A DNA stretch of 64,000 nt from Nonomuraea cypriaca (GCF_015645445.1 NZ_JADOGI010000014.1:1-64000), one strand, 5' to 3'. Counted from the stretch's first letter, positions 33,666 to 42,122 are shown. Made by a program: numbers and translations. Notes: a model not told the origin generated them from the letters alone.

Positions 33666-34496
33666 CTAGATCTTGATGCCGCCGCGGATCTGCCGACCGG
33701 CGCGGATGTCGGCCGCGCACTGGCTGAGCGCGTCGTAGGCGAGCCGGGCGACGTTGAGGTAGGTGTCCGGCGCCCTGTCGAGGTTGTCGGCCGAGTATCC
33801 GAGCGCCGCGGTCGTCATCCTGATCCGGCCGTCGAGCCACGGCCCGCCGCCGAAGCCGCCCAGCACAGGGATCGACACCGCCTCGACCACGGCGGGCCCG
33901 ACGACGGGACCGGAGTTGGTGAAGTTGAGCGCGACGGCGCCGGCCGACTCCAGCCGCCTCGCCTCGCCGACCAGCTCGTCCAACATCTCCTCGGGAACCT
34001 GCACGGAACTGGCCGCCGAGTACTCGATGCCGTACTTGAGCGCGGTCTGCGGAGTGATCCCGAACTGCGCGAAGACGGGGATGCCGGCGCGGGTCACCGC
34101 TTCCACGGCCTCGGGGAAGTCCGCGGCGCCGTCGAGCTTGACCAGGTCGACGCCGGCCTCCTTGACCAGCCGGATGGCGGCGCGGACGGCGCCGGCCAGG
34201 CCCTGCTGAAGCGGGCCGAACGGGAAGTCGCAGCTCAGCAGCGCGCGGCTGACGCCTCGCCGCACCGCCTTCGCGACGACGAGCATCTCCTCCATCGTGA
34301 TCTCCAGCGGATGCGGCTGACCCCAGAGGTTCACCCCGACGGTGTCGCCGACCGAGACGATCTCGACGCCGACCCGGTCGGCGATGCGCGCCATCTGGTA
34401 GTCCCAGGCGACGAGGCACACGCTCTTCTCGCCGGCGGCCTTCATCGCCTGCAGCGACGGAACGGTCACCTTGCCGGGAGCGGCCGCGGCGCTCAT
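33666..34496 (-). CDS. ketopantoate hydroxymethyltransferase-like (PanB-fold) enzyme
   Basis: A 276-residue protein of the PanB/PEP-mutase-like superfamily. VGDTVGVNLWGQPHPLEITMEEM resembles the PanB metal and substrate site (the Asp of GDT). ALLSCDFPFG has the second metal region, VDLVKLDGA the catalytic Lys block and GGFGGGPWLDGR the C-terminal block. Authentic PanB adds a hydroxymethyl group to 2-oxoisovalerate. Here the Rieske and hydrolase neighbours suggest a retro-aldol or aldol step on a pathway keto acid. Its ATG overlaps the stop of the unknown gene at 34493 (ATGA), so the two products probably work together. Confidence 0.7.
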   Translation of the reverse strand: MSAAAAPGKVTVPSLQAMKAAGEKSVCLVAWDYQMARIADRVGVEIVSVGDTVGVNLWGQPHPLEITMEEMLVVAKAVRRGVSRALLSCDFPFGPLQQGLAGAVRAAIRLVKEAGVDLVKLDGAADFPEAVEAVTRAGIPVFAQFGITPQTALKYGIEYSAASSVQVPEEMLDELVGEARRLESAGAVALNFTNSGPVVGPAVVEAVSIPVLGGFGGGPWLDGRIRMTTAALGYSADNLDRAPDTYLNVARLAYDALSQCAADIRAGRQIRGGIKI

Positions 34497-34972
34497 GCGC
34501 GGGTCGCCCTGAGCAGCTCGAAGAGGTCGTCCTCCTCGGCGGGGACCAGCAGGATGCGGGCATAGGGCCGGAGCGCGAACAGCGCCTCACTGGTCAACTG
34601 CCCCGGCGTGACGGCCAGGCCCGCCGTCATGATGCCGCGAACCTTGCAGGCGGCACCGATGGTCGCGGCAGCCTCGGTGTTCTCACCATTGGTGGAGACG
34701 AGTACGAGGGTGTTGCTGTCCTCCAGCTCCCCGACGAGCGGCACCCTCTCACCGGACATGGTGACGAGGCTGTGCCCCGGGTCGACGGCCGAGTAGAACC
34801 TCGCCTGCGCCCACTGCGTCTGCGCCGCCTGGCGCACGATCTCCCCGGCCGCGGCGTCCAGTGCCACCACCCGGGTGTTCCGGGCGGCAGCCAGGGGATA
34901 GTCGATGCGGAAGGCCGCCTCCTCGGCGGTCGCCGCGCGAGCGCAGCTACTGACCAGGCGGGATTGTGTCAT
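34493..34972 (-). CDS. unrecognised protein coupled to the PanB-like gene
   Basis: A 159-residue soluble protein with alternating strands and helices. TRVVALDAAAGEIVRQAAQ and NTLVLVSTNGENTEAAATIG look like Rossmann-type beta-alpha units. VRGIMTAGLAVTPGQ and ILLVPAEEDDLFELLRATRA follow. It distantly resembles the C-terminal alpha/beta domain of pyruvate kinase or SIS-type domains, but I cannot assign a family. It lies between the Rieske gene and the PanB-like gene, with an ATGA overlap into the latter. A ligand-binding or regulatory subunit for PanB-like is a reasonable guess only. Confidence 0.6.
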   Translation of the reverse strand: MTQSRLVSSCARAATAEEAAFRIDYPLAAARNTRVVALDAAAGEIVRQAAQTQWAQARFYSAVDPGHSLVTMSGERVPLVGELEDSNTLVLVSTNGENTEAAATIGAACKVRGIMTAGLAVTPGQLTSEALFALRPYARILLVPAEEDDLFELLRATRA

Positions 34973-34991
34973 CGGTGTACTCCTCGGGATG

Positions 34992-36275
34992 TCAGACAGT
35001 GGTCTGCGGGACGCCAGGCTTGGCGACCATGGCCTCGCCGATGCCTTCGACGAACGACTGGTCGGCTGGCAGCACGATGGCGACGGAGCGCACCTTCTGG
35101 TCCTGCGTGCGGTTGCCGACCGGATCGGCGCCCTCCTGCGCGAGCGCCAGCGCCGCCTTGCGGAGCTTCTGACGTGCCTTGATGATGCCGGCGTCGGTGG
35201 CGACCAGGCGCTCCTTGGTGCGGTCGACGATCGGGCCCATCGACTCCTGCAGCGAGGCGTCCTGGAGGGCGATGCCCTTGATCCCGGAGTACGTCTCGCC
35301 GCGGCGCTGGGCCTCGCGGTCCATCAGGTAGTCGTTGTCCTTGTTGGCGAGCGGACGGTAGTTCTCGTCGTTCGCGCTGTGGACGCCCATGCCGGCGCGC
35401 ATGGCCGCGACCTCGGCCTCGGTGAGCGGGCGGGTCGGGTGGTAGTCGAAGCTCCAGGCCCAGCAGTTCTCGTCGTCGATCGGCACCCAGAAGTGGCCGT
35501 GCATCGGGTGGTCGCCGCGCGGCGGCACCATCGTGAAGTTGGGCAGCACCCACGGCGTCACCCGCCAGTAGTAGTGGCCCTCCTCGGCGTTGCGCCGGGC
35601 GCCGATCAGCAGGCCGCCCTCGTAGTCGACGACCTCGAAGAACGGCTTGAGGTCGCCCTTGTTGTAGGCGTTGCCCCTCGACCCCTTGAACAGCGGGTCG
35701 CTGTCGAGGCTGCCGGAGTGCAGGAAGGTGACGTGGCTGGAGTCGATGCCGCCCTCGAGGGCCTGCAGCCAGTTGCACTCCTGGAACCGCTTGGAGGTGT
35801 ACGCCTGCCCCTCCGGCACGGTGATGAACTCCCACTCCGGCAGCGGCGGCCGCTTGTCCGGGTCGCCGAGGTAGGCCCACAGCACGTCACCGCGCTTGAT
35901 CATGGGATAGGACTTCAGCTTCACATTGGCGCAGAAGTTGCTGCTCTCGGGCTCGCTGGGCACCTCGATGGCCTGGCCGGTGTAGTCGTACTTCCAGCCG
36001 TGGTAGGGGCAGCGCAGGCCCCCTTCCTCGTTGCGGCCGAACCAGAGCGAGACACCGCGGTGGGCACAGAACTCGTCCATCAGGCCGTAGCGGCCCTCGG
36101 AGTCGCGGAAGGCGATCAGCCGCTCCGAGAGGACCTTGACGCGGACCGGCGGACAGTTGTTCGCCGAGAGCTCCTCCGCCAGCAACACCGGCTGCCAGTA
36201 GCGGCGGAACAGGTCGCCCATCGGGGTGCCCGGTCCGGTCTGGGTCAGCAGCTCGTTGATCTCGGTGCGCAGCAT
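34992..36275 (-). CDS. Rieske non-heme iron ring-hydroxylating oxygenase, phthalate 4,5-dioxygenase-like
   Basis: The 427-residue catalytic subunit of an aromatic-ring oxygenase. MLRTEINELLTQTGPGTPMG is typical of the phthalate dioxygenase (OphA2/Pht3) group. The Rieske cluster is C70-A-H72 and C89-P-Y-H92. The mononuclear iron site includes His181 and His186 in IDSSHVTFLH. Length fits single-component alpha3-type oxygenases. It takes electrons from a [2Fe-2S] ferredoxin and FAD reductase, both in this region (36352, and 25515 or 21609). It is the first gene of a four-gene operon ending at 32803. Mono- versus dioxygenation, and the substrate, cannot be told from sequence. Confidence 0.9.
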   Translation of the reverse strand: MLRTEINELLTQTGPGTPMGDLFRRYWQPVLLAEELSANNCPPVRVKVLSERLIAFRDSEGRYGLMDEFCAHRGVSLWFGRNEEGGLRCPYHGWKYDYTGQAIEVPSEPESSNFCANVKLKSYPMIKRGDVLWAYLGDPDKRPPLPEWEFITVPEGQAYTSKRFQECNWLQALEGGIDSSHVTFLHSGSLDSDPLFKGSRGNAYNKGDLKPFFEVVDYEGGLLIGARRNAEEGHYYWRVTPWVLPNFTMVPPRGDHPMHGHFWVPIDDENCWAWSFDYHPTRPLTEAEVAAMRAGMGVHSANDENYRPLANKDNDYLMDREAQRRGETYSGIKGIALQDASLQESMGPIVDRTKERLVATDAGIIKARQKLRKAALALAQEGADPVGNRTQDQKVRSVAIVLPADQSFVEGIGEAMVAKPGVPQTTV

Positions 36276-36317
36276 ATGCGGTCCTTTCGCCCCCTAAGGG
36301 GATAACTATCAGACCAT

Positions 36318-36331
36318 TTGCCAGCTGGCAA
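36318..36331. promoter_or_regulatory. perfect 14-bp palindrome upstream of the Rieske gene
   Basis: TTGCCAGCTGGCAA lies 43 bases before the Rieske start, next to ATCAGACCATT at 36309, a half-site like those of the GntR regulon. A dimeric regulator site is likely. It also sits between the ferredoxin stop and the Rieske start. Confidence 0.5.
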
Positions 36332-36351
36332 TGGCCGGGAGATGGTGGATG

Positions 36352-36675
36352 CTAGGCCTGGGCCGGGGGCACGTCGACGACCAGACCGTCGAGGTCGTCG
36401 GTGAGCTCGATCTGGCAGCCGAGCCGGCTGGTGGCGCGTCGGTCCTCGACGCCGAGGTCGAGCAGATCGTCCTCGAGGTCGCCGGGACCTCCTACGCGAC
36501 CTGCGAAATCGTCGCGCACCCAGACGTGGCACGTGGCGCAGGAGTTGTTGCCCCCGCACTCGCCGATGATTCCCGGCACGCCGTTGCGGACCGCGGCGGA
36601 CATCACCGTCTCTCCAGCTGCGGCTTCGACGACGCGCTCGTCGCCCATGGTGCTGACGTAGACCACTTTCGGCAC
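36352..36675 (-). CDS. [2Fe-2S] ferredoxin, adrenodoxin/putidaredoxin type
   Basis: A 107-residue electron carrier. The cluster ligands are Cys40, Cys46, Cys49 (ECGGNNSCATC) and Cys87 (LGCQIE), matching the C-x5-C-x2-C-x37-C pattern of oxygenase ferredoxins. It starts at GTG 36675 after AGAAGGAGG. It is the probable link between the FAD reductases and the Rieske oxygenase just downstream. The GGCCTAACC operator at 36695 precedes it. A fragment of a paralogue survives at 21358. Confidence 0.9.
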   Translation of the reverse strand: MPKVVYVSTMGDERVVEAAAGETVMSAAVRNGVPGIIGECGGNNSCATCHVWVRDDFAGRVGGPGDLEDDLLDLGVEDRRATSRLGCQIELTDDLDGLVVDVPPAQA

Positions 36676-36694
36676 GTACGCCTCCTTCTGGGAG

Positions 36695-36709
36695 AATGGC
36701 CTAACCAAT
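36695..36709. promoter_or_regulatory. candidate GntR operator before the ferredoxin gene
   Basis: AATGGCCTAACCAAT resembles the site at 37327 read on the other strand (AATGGTCTAACCAATT), with one change in the left half. It lies 20 bases before the ferredoxin start. Confidence 0.5.
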
Positions 36710-36778
36710 ATACCTAGAATCGCATCGGGTAGGTCAACCTTTGCCACGCGCGGGAGCTGAAGTGCCGTGGTGGGCTGC

Positions 36779-37222
36779 CTACGACTGTTCCGCCGGGACC
36801 CGGGCGACGGAATATCGGCTGACCCGGCTGCCTCGCAGGTAGTGGAGGCCCGCAGAGGCGATCGAGACGAAGCCGCCCAAGGACAACGCGGCGACCGGAC
36901 CCAGAAACCGGCGACCCAGCCGATGTCGACGTCGTCCAGCGCGGGCCCGCCGCGCGAAGTCATCTGGTGGATCGCCGACACCCGGCCTCACATCGCGTCC
37001 GGAGCTCCAGCTGCGCCGCCGCCTGGCGTTTCGTCGTCGCCAGCGTGTCGAAAGCGCCGATCAGCAGGCCGGGCGTGAGTGCGAGCGGCAACCAGGGCGA
37101 CTGGGCCGGCGCCAGGGTGGCGACGCCGTAGCCGGCCGAGGCCAGCACCGCCAGGGCGGCGGCGACGACACCGACCAGCAGAGGGTGAAGTCGTGATGGC
37201 GCAGGGCCGGCGGCAGTTTCAT
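36779..37222 (-). pseudogene. broken MFS transporter gene
   Basis: MKLPPALRHHDFTLCW after a good GGAG resembles the start of the MFS protein at 19027. After a shift, LLIGAFDTLATTKRQAA matches its LLGAFDAMATTIRHAA. SAIHQMTSRGGPALDDVDIG matches its FYQMSSRGGPAIGDVVVG. GPVAALSLGGF and YLRGSRVSRYS give the C-terminus. At least three frameshifts and a deletion of about 250 residues are needed. It lies between the ferredoxin gene and the second GntR gene. Confidence 0.7.
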
Positions 37223-37280
37223 GAAAGTCGCTCCCCATTCGGCGGTGTCGCGAACGGCTCGACACGGCCGCAATCTAGCA

Positions 37281-37343
37281 AATGATAAGACCATTGCCGG
37301 ATAGGGGGCCGTTAGGCTGCTCTAACAATTGGTTAGACCATTT
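37281..37343. promoter_or_regulatory. two operators before the second FCD-GntR gene
   Basis: AATGATAAGACCATT at 37281-37295 and AATTGGTTAGACCATTT at 37327-37343 share the GGT/AGACCATT half-sites of the regulon. They lie 65-127 bases upstream of the regulator's start, which suggests autoregulation. Confidence 0.6.
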
Positions 37344-37407
37344 CTTGGTACGATGTAGCCGGGGGAGGACCGAGATCGACGGACGAGATCGTGAAGGGGG
37401 CGCCGGC

Positions 37408-38175
37408 ATGGCCAATGCGTCAGTGGGGCCATCGGATGGGACGCCGGGCAAGAGGAGCACCGCCGACCTGTTCAGACCGGTGAGCGTCGATCGCATCTCC
37501 GAGGTCATCGTGGAACAGATGCGGCTCCTGATCAGGGAGGGCAAGCTCGTCCCCGGTGATCGGCTGCCCAGTGAGCGGAGTCTGTGCGAGCGATTCGGGG
37601 TCAGCAGAGTGACCGTCCGTGAGGCTCTCCGCGTACTCGAGGCCAGCGGCCTGGTGGAGATCCGCGTCGGGGCCCGGGGCGGCGCCTTCGTCACCCGTCC
37701 GTCGAGCGAACGCGTCGGGAAGGGTCTGGCGGAGTTGCTGACCCTGGCCCCGATGACCGCCCTCGACGTCACAGAAGCCCGCATGGTCGTCGAGCTCGGC
37801 ATCCTTCCCTTGGTGGTGGAGCGCGCCACCGAAGAGGACATCGCGGAGTTGCGCGTCCTGGTCGATCAGGGTCTCAGCGCGCTGGAGAACGGCTCCTACA
37901 CCATGGCGATGTCGGCGGCCTTCCACGTGCGGGTCGCCTCCTCCGTGCACAATCCGGCGATCGAGATGCTGGTGCACACGTTCCACGGCCCCCTGCTCAT
38001 GTCGCTCCAGCAGGCACAGGTCGCCGCGCCGTTGATGGGCCTTCGGGGAGCCCACGAACACTTCGAGCTGGTTGAGGCGATTGAGCAGCGGGACGTCGAA
38101 CGAGCACGCAACGTCATGACCCGCCATCTTCAGCGCACTGCCGATCGCCTGGCGAATCCGGACGGCGAGGAGTAG
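37408..38175 (+). CDS. FCD-domain GntR-family transcriptional regulator, second copy
   Basis: A 255-residue FadR/VanR-type regulator, clearly paralogous to 10657. The winged helix includes PGDRLPSERSLCERFGVSRV and VREALRVLEASGLV. The FCD domain has EARMVVELGILPLVVERATEE and the His-bearing AFHVRVASSVHNPAIEM and TFHGPLLMSLQ. The start at 37408 follows GAAGGGGG. Two operators lie upstream. It is at the edge of the catabolic region, next to the ferredoxin and Rieske unit, and probably senses an organic acid of the pathway. Two paralogues with shared sites may compete or respond to different acids. Confidence 0.9.
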   Translation: MANASVGPSDGTPGKRSTADLFRPVSVDRISEVIVEQMRLLIREGKLVPGDRLPSERSLCERFGVSRVTVREALRVLEASGLVEIRVGARGGAFVTRPSSERVGKGLAELLTLAPMTALDVTEARMVVELGILPLVVERATEEDIAELRVLVDQGLSALENGSYTMAMSAAFHVRVASSVHNPAIEMLVHTFHGPLLMSLQQAQVAAPLMGLRGAHEHFELVEAIEQRDVERARNVMTRHLQRTADRLANPDGEE

Positions 38176-38232
38176 CTCTGCCGGGATCAGCCGGCCTCGC
38201 CCTGCACCGCCGGTCTGGGCCACGAGTTGTTG

Positions 38233-39270
38233 TCACCGCGTGTGCGGATGGGCGGGTGGGCGGACGGAGCCGCGGACGACGATGTGGGTGCCGAGCACGA
38301 CGTGCTGGCGCTCCTGCCGGTTGAGGGCCAGCCGGACCGCAGTCCGGCCCAGTTCCTCCGTGGGGATGTGCACGGTGGTCAGGCCCGGGGACAGATCGGC
38401 GGCGAACGGGATGTCGTCGTAGCCGGCGAGTGAGACGTCCTCCGGCACGCGGAGCCCGGCCTCCCGCAGCGCGGCCAGGACGCCGATCGCCACCATGTCG
38501 GTGGCGGCGAAGACGGCGGTGAACTCGGTGCCCAGCGCGATCAGCCGGCGCGCGGCGTCGTACCCGTCGGCTCGGCTGAACCCCGCGGGGACGATCAGCC
38601 CGGGGTTGTGCGGGACGCCGAACGCCTCGTGCGCGCGGATGAACCCGCGGACGCGGTCGAGCTTGGTGGTGCTGAGGTCGTCGGGGGCGGAGGCGCCGAC
38701 CAGGGCGATGTGCCGGTGCCCCTGCGAGAGCAGGTGGCTGGTCATCGCGTAGGCGCCGCCCTCGTTGTCGTACTCCACCACGGTCGTCGGCACGTCCTCG
38801 CCCAGCGGCGGGCGCCCGCACAGCACGAGCCTGGAGCCCGCCTTGTCGAGCGCGTGCGCGAAGTGCGACATGCGTTCGCGATAGGTGTCGTCGAGCGAAC
38901 CGCCGCCCACCAGGATGACGGCGTCGGCCCGCTGCTCGCGCATGGCTTCGACGACGGCCAGTTCGCGTGAGGGGTCGCCGTGGGTGGCGCAGACCATGCA
39001 CAGCCGTCCCTCGGCCGTGGCCTGCTGCTCGACGCCCTTGGCGACATAGGCGAAGGACGGGCCGGTGACGTCGTCGAGCACGAAGGCCACCATCTTCGTG
39101 CTTGCCCCGGAAAGGGCGCGTGCGTGCACGTTGAGCACGTAGTCGAGCTCGCGCATCGCGCGCAGCACGCGTGCCTTGGTGGAGGAGGCGACGGGGTAGT
39201 CGCCCTTGATCACCCGGGATACCGTGGTGGCCGAGACTCCCGCCCGCGCGGCGACGTCGCGTACGGTGAC
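38233..39270 (-). CDS. LacI-family transcriptional regulator
   Basis: About 345 residues. VTVRDVAARAGVSATTVSRV is the LacI helix-turn-helix and PVASSTKARVLRAM the hinge-side helix. A periplasmic-binding-like sensor follows (VVEYDNEGGAYAMTSHLL, AVFAATDMVAIGVLAALRE, SLAGYDDIPFAADLSPGLTT). The start is uncertain: GTG 39270 begins at the HTH, while TTG 39318 or ATG 39366 would add up to 32 residues and overlap the GH36 stop. It follows GH36 in the same direction and probably controls the local glycoside genes through sites such as those at 41949, 52110 and 53374. Confidence 0.85.
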   Translation of the reverse strand, partial: VTVRDVAARAGVSATTVSRVIKGDYPVASSTKARVLRAMRELDYVLNVHARALSGASTKMVAFVLDDVTGPSFAYVAKGVEQQATAEGRLCMVCATHGDPSRELAVVEAMREQRADAVILVGGGSLDDTYRERMSHFAHALDKAGSRLVLCGRPPLGEDVPTTVVEYDNEGGAYAMTSHLLSQGHRHIALVGASAPDDLSTTKLDRVRGFIRAHEAFGVPHNPGLIVPAGFSRADGYDAARRLIALGTEFTAVFAATDMVAIGVLAALREAGLRVPEDVSLAGYDDIPFAADLSPGLTTVHIPTEELGRTAVRLALNRQERQHVVLGTHIVVRGSVRPPAHPHTR

Positions 39271-39302
39271 GCGCTCGTCGTCGGCGTTCGGGCCCTTGGG
39301 GC

Positions 39303-40925
39303 TCAGGTTTCGCGACAAGTCGGGCCTTCCACGGTCTTCGACAGACGGAGCAGTGCTGCTGAGCAAGGTTCGGGCAGCGTGATGCGGAGGGTTTCGGCCT
39401 CCCAGCGGGCGTCCGCCGTCTCCGGCAGCAGCAGCGGGGTGAGATCATAACCCGCCGGCCAGGGCACGTCGATCATGTCCGAGGGGGAATGCCTGCGCCA
39501 TATCGCGAGGTACGCGACCTCACCGCAGTCTACGGCCAGCGCGATCTGCTCGGCGTCCCAGCGCGGCAGGCCCAGGGGCCATCGTGGCACGCCCCTGGCC
39601 AGGTCGCCGCGGTAGCCCTGGTAAATCTCGACTGCCCGTCTGGCTTGCGCCAGCTGCTCGGGACTCAGCAGGTCGAGGCGACCGCTGAGGTGGATGCGCC
39701 CGAGCATGGCGGTGACCATGCCGAAGGTGATCAGGTCGTCGTGCGGGTAGGCCCAGACCGCGCCCTGCTCGGGTGGCACGGCGGTGGGCGCGGCTGCCGC
39801 GATGGCCGGCAGCAGCAGGTCGTCCTGCTGATCGGTGAGCGACTGGACGGGGAACGTCCGCAGCGTCGCTCCGTCGAGCCGCATGCCGCCTGCCGCACAC
39901 GCTTCGAGGACCAGGCCGGGGTGACGCTCCATGACGCGCTCGGCCCACGCGAGGTAGGCCCGGTTGTGTTCGAGCAGGCGGTCGGCGGGCCCGATGTCGA
40001 TGTTGTAGTCGAGCTTGAGGTAGCCGACACCGAAGTCGGCGATCAGGCGGTCGACGGCCGCGTCCAGGTGCGCGACGGCTGCCGGGTGGCTCAGGTCGAG
40101 CTGGTGGCGGCCCCATTCGGTCAGGCGCACGCCTTCGCGGCGCAGGTACGCCTCGTCGGGGAGGCCGACGTCGCTGCGAACGCCGACCACCTCGGGTTCC
40201 AGCCACAGGCCCGGGATCATGCCCGCTGCCCTGATCGCGCCGGTGACCTCGGCCAGGCCGTCGGGGAAGCGGCTCTTCGAGGGCTCCCATGCGCCGACGG
40301 TGTCCCACCAGCCGGGCACGCCGCCGTCACCGGGGCCCGCCCGCTCGTCGTCGTACCAGCCGGCGTCGATGCAGAAGTACTCGGCTCCGGCCTCGGCGGC
40401 GGCGGCGATCAGGGGACGCAGGCGCTCGGTGGTGGGGTCTCCCATGAGGCCGTTCATGAAGTCGTTGAAGACCACAGACAGCTCGGCGTTGTCCCGGTGC
40501 GGCCTGCGCAGGGCCCGGCGGTAGCGGGTGAGCGCGGCCACCGCCTGCTCATAATCGCCGGCCAGGGTGAAGGCGGCCGGGACGGTGGTGAACGACTCGC
40601 CCGCCGCCAGGCGCACCGACCATTGGTGCTCGCGCAGGGACGGGCCCGACAGCAGGAGGTAGATCTCGCCGTGGCGCTTGCCCGCGGTGCCGCTCCTGCC
40701 GGTGCTGGTGACCTCGATCTCGACCACGGGCAGCGCGGCCTCGCCGGCGCCCGCGAGGCCGCCGATCGCCAGCAGTCGCGGCGGTCCGTCATCGGGGAGG
40801 TCGAACCGCAGCTCACGCCAGTCGAGCACGCCTCCGCCGGCGTGTCCGGCGGCTGCGGGGGTGTTCACGTACGGTGCGCGTGATGGGTTCTCGCCGTCGG
40901 CGTCCCCCCTGCCGGGGATCCCCAC
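39303..40925 (-). CDS. GH36 family alpha-galactosidase (melibiase-like)
   Basis: A 540-residue clan GH-D enzyme without a signal peptide. The barrel includes YFCIDAGWYDD, GMIPGLWLEPEVV and YLKLDYNIDIG, whose Asp is the expected nucleophile. SLTDQQDDLLLPAIA lies where the acid/base Asp is found. Typical GH36 proteins have about 700 residues; here the N-terminal beta-domain is short, starting at GTG 40925 three bases after the dehydrogenase stop, so either the domain is reduced or the gene is 5'-truncated. It would release galactose or arabinose-like sugars from imported oligosaccharides. Confidence 0.85.
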   Translation of the reverse strand: MGIPGRGDADGENPSRAPYVNTPAAAGHAGGGVLDWRELRFDLPDDGPPRLLAIGGLAGAGEAALPVVEIEVTSTGRSGTAGKRHGEIYLLLSGPSLREHQWSVRLAAGESFTTVPAAFTLAGDYEQAVAALTRYRRALRRPHRDNAELSVVFNDFMNGLMGDPTTERLRPLIAAAAEAGAEYFCIDAGWYDDERAGPGDGGVPGWWDTVGAWEPSKSRFPDGLAEVTGAIRAAGMIPGLWLEPEVVGVRSDVGLPDEAYLRREGVRLTEWGRHQLDLSHPAAVAHLDAAVDRLIADFGVGYLKLDYNIDIGPADRLLEHNRAYLAWAERVMERHPGLVLEACAAGGMRLDGATLRTFPVQSLTDQQDDLLLPAIAAAAPTAVPPEQGAVWAYPHDDLITFGMVTAMLGRIHLSGRLDLLSPEQLAQARRAVEIYQGYRGDLARGVPRWPLGLPRWDAEQIALAVDCGEVAYLAIWRRHSPSDMIDVPWPAGYDLTPLLLPETADARWEAETLRITLPEPCSAALLRLSKTVEGPTCRET

Positions 40926-40926
40926 G

Positions 40927-41925
40927 TCAGGCCACCCGGTCGAGGTCGTCGTGCGTCACCTGGTGGGCGAGGGGGAAGCCGGATGCCAGCCGTTCCAGCT
41001 CGTCGAGCACGGCGGCGCCCATCCTGGCCAGCTCGTTGCCATGGGAGCCGGCGATGTGCGGGGTCAGGAACGCGTTCGGCAGCTCGAACAGCGGCGAGTC
41101 GCTCGGCAGCGGCTCAGGCTCCGTCACATCCAGCACCGCGGACAGCCTGCCCGTCCGCAGTTCCTCCACCAGCGCGCCGGTGTCCACGAGCGCTCCCCGG
41201 GCGGTGTTGACCAGTGTCGCGCCGTCCCGCATGAGCGCCAGCCGTCCGCGGTCCAGCATGTGCCTGGTCTCGTCGGTCTCGGGCGCGTGCAGGCTGACGA
41301 CGTCGCATGTCCTCAGCAACTCGTCGAGCTCCACCTGGCGCACGCCCTCCACCTGCGTGTACGGGTCGTACAGGCACACATCCAGATCGTGTGGCGCGAG
41401 CAGTTCGAGCACCCTGCGCCCGATGCGGGAGGCGCCGACGACGCCCACCCGCCTGCCGTAGTTTCCCACCGCCGCCTCGATCTCGCCGATCGTGAAGGCC
41501 CGATTCCGCCGGTAGCGCTCACGCAGCGCGAAAACTCCCTTGCCGGCCAGCAGAATGACGGAGACGGAGTACTCGGCCACGGGCATCGCGTTGGCGTCGG
41601 CGGCCGATGAGACGAGCAGCCCGCGTTCCCACAGAGCGGGAGAGATCAGGCTCTTGACCGAGCCCGCCGCGTGCAGCACCGCCCGGAGCCCGGGCGCCTC
41701 GTGCAACAGCGCCTCGTCCAGTGGCGGGCAGCCCCACCCGGTGATCAGGACGTCCAGCTCGGGGAGCACCTGGGCCAGTCGCGGGTCGTCGAAACGCTCG
41801 GCGACCAGCGACACATCGATGTCGGCGACCCTCTCCAGCCGCTGTATGAGCGGCGCGGGGAAGAGCATCGCGAGGTGTTCCGCGCGCATGGCGAACAGCA
41901 CCTTCGGGCGGGCTAGCACAGGCAT
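40927..41925 (-). CDS. D-isomer-specific 2-hydroxyacid dehydrogenase family protein
   Basis: A 332-residue NAD(P)-dependent dehydrogenase. VGVVGASRIGRRVLELL is the dinucleotide loop. LVNTARGALVD has the catalytic Arg, DVTEPEPLP the Glu and LTPHIAGSHGNE the His, so the active site is complete. It may reduce or oxidise sugar-derived 2-hydroxy/2-keto acids. It leads an operon with GH36 and LacI. A motif resembling LacI-type sites is upstream at 41949. Confidence 0.85.
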   Translation of the reverse strand: MPVLARPKVLFAMRAEHLAMLFPAPLIQRLERVADIDVSLVAERFDDPRLAQVLPELDVLITGWGCPPLDEALLHEAPGLRAVLHAAGSVKSLISPALWERGLLVSSAADANAMPVAEYSVSVILLAGKGVFALRERYRRNRAFTIGEIEAAVGNYGRRVGVVGASRIGRRVLELLAPHDLDVCLYDPYTQVEGVRQVELDELLRTCDVVSLHAPETDETRHMLDRGRLALMRDGATLVNTARGALVDTGALVEELRTGRLSAVLDVTEPEPLPSDSPLFELPNAFLTPHIAGSHGNELARMGAAVLDELERLASGFPLAHQVTHDDLDRVA

Positions 41926-41948
41926 GGCCTCCGTCCAGGGAAATGCTA

Positions 41949-41960
41949 TAGAAACCGATA
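41949..41960. promoter_or_regulatory. candidate LacI-type half-site in the divergent promoter
   Basis: TAGAAACCGATA resembles TAGAAATCGGT found before the lyase operon at 53374. It lies 24 bases upstream of the 2-hydroxyacid dehydrogenase start and opposite the GH43/ABC operon. Confidence 0.35.
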
Positions 41961-42122
41961 ACTACCGTAAGAGTGTCACTAATCCAAGGTCAACTGCGAT
42001 CTGGCTTTGAGATCTCTGCAGGAAGGAGTGCCTGTATGTAACTTATATGTAACGTATCCTTGTGGTGCCCGTCTCTCCGCCGTAGCGTTCGCAGCGACCG
42101 GTTTCTGTGACTGGAGGCAGAA

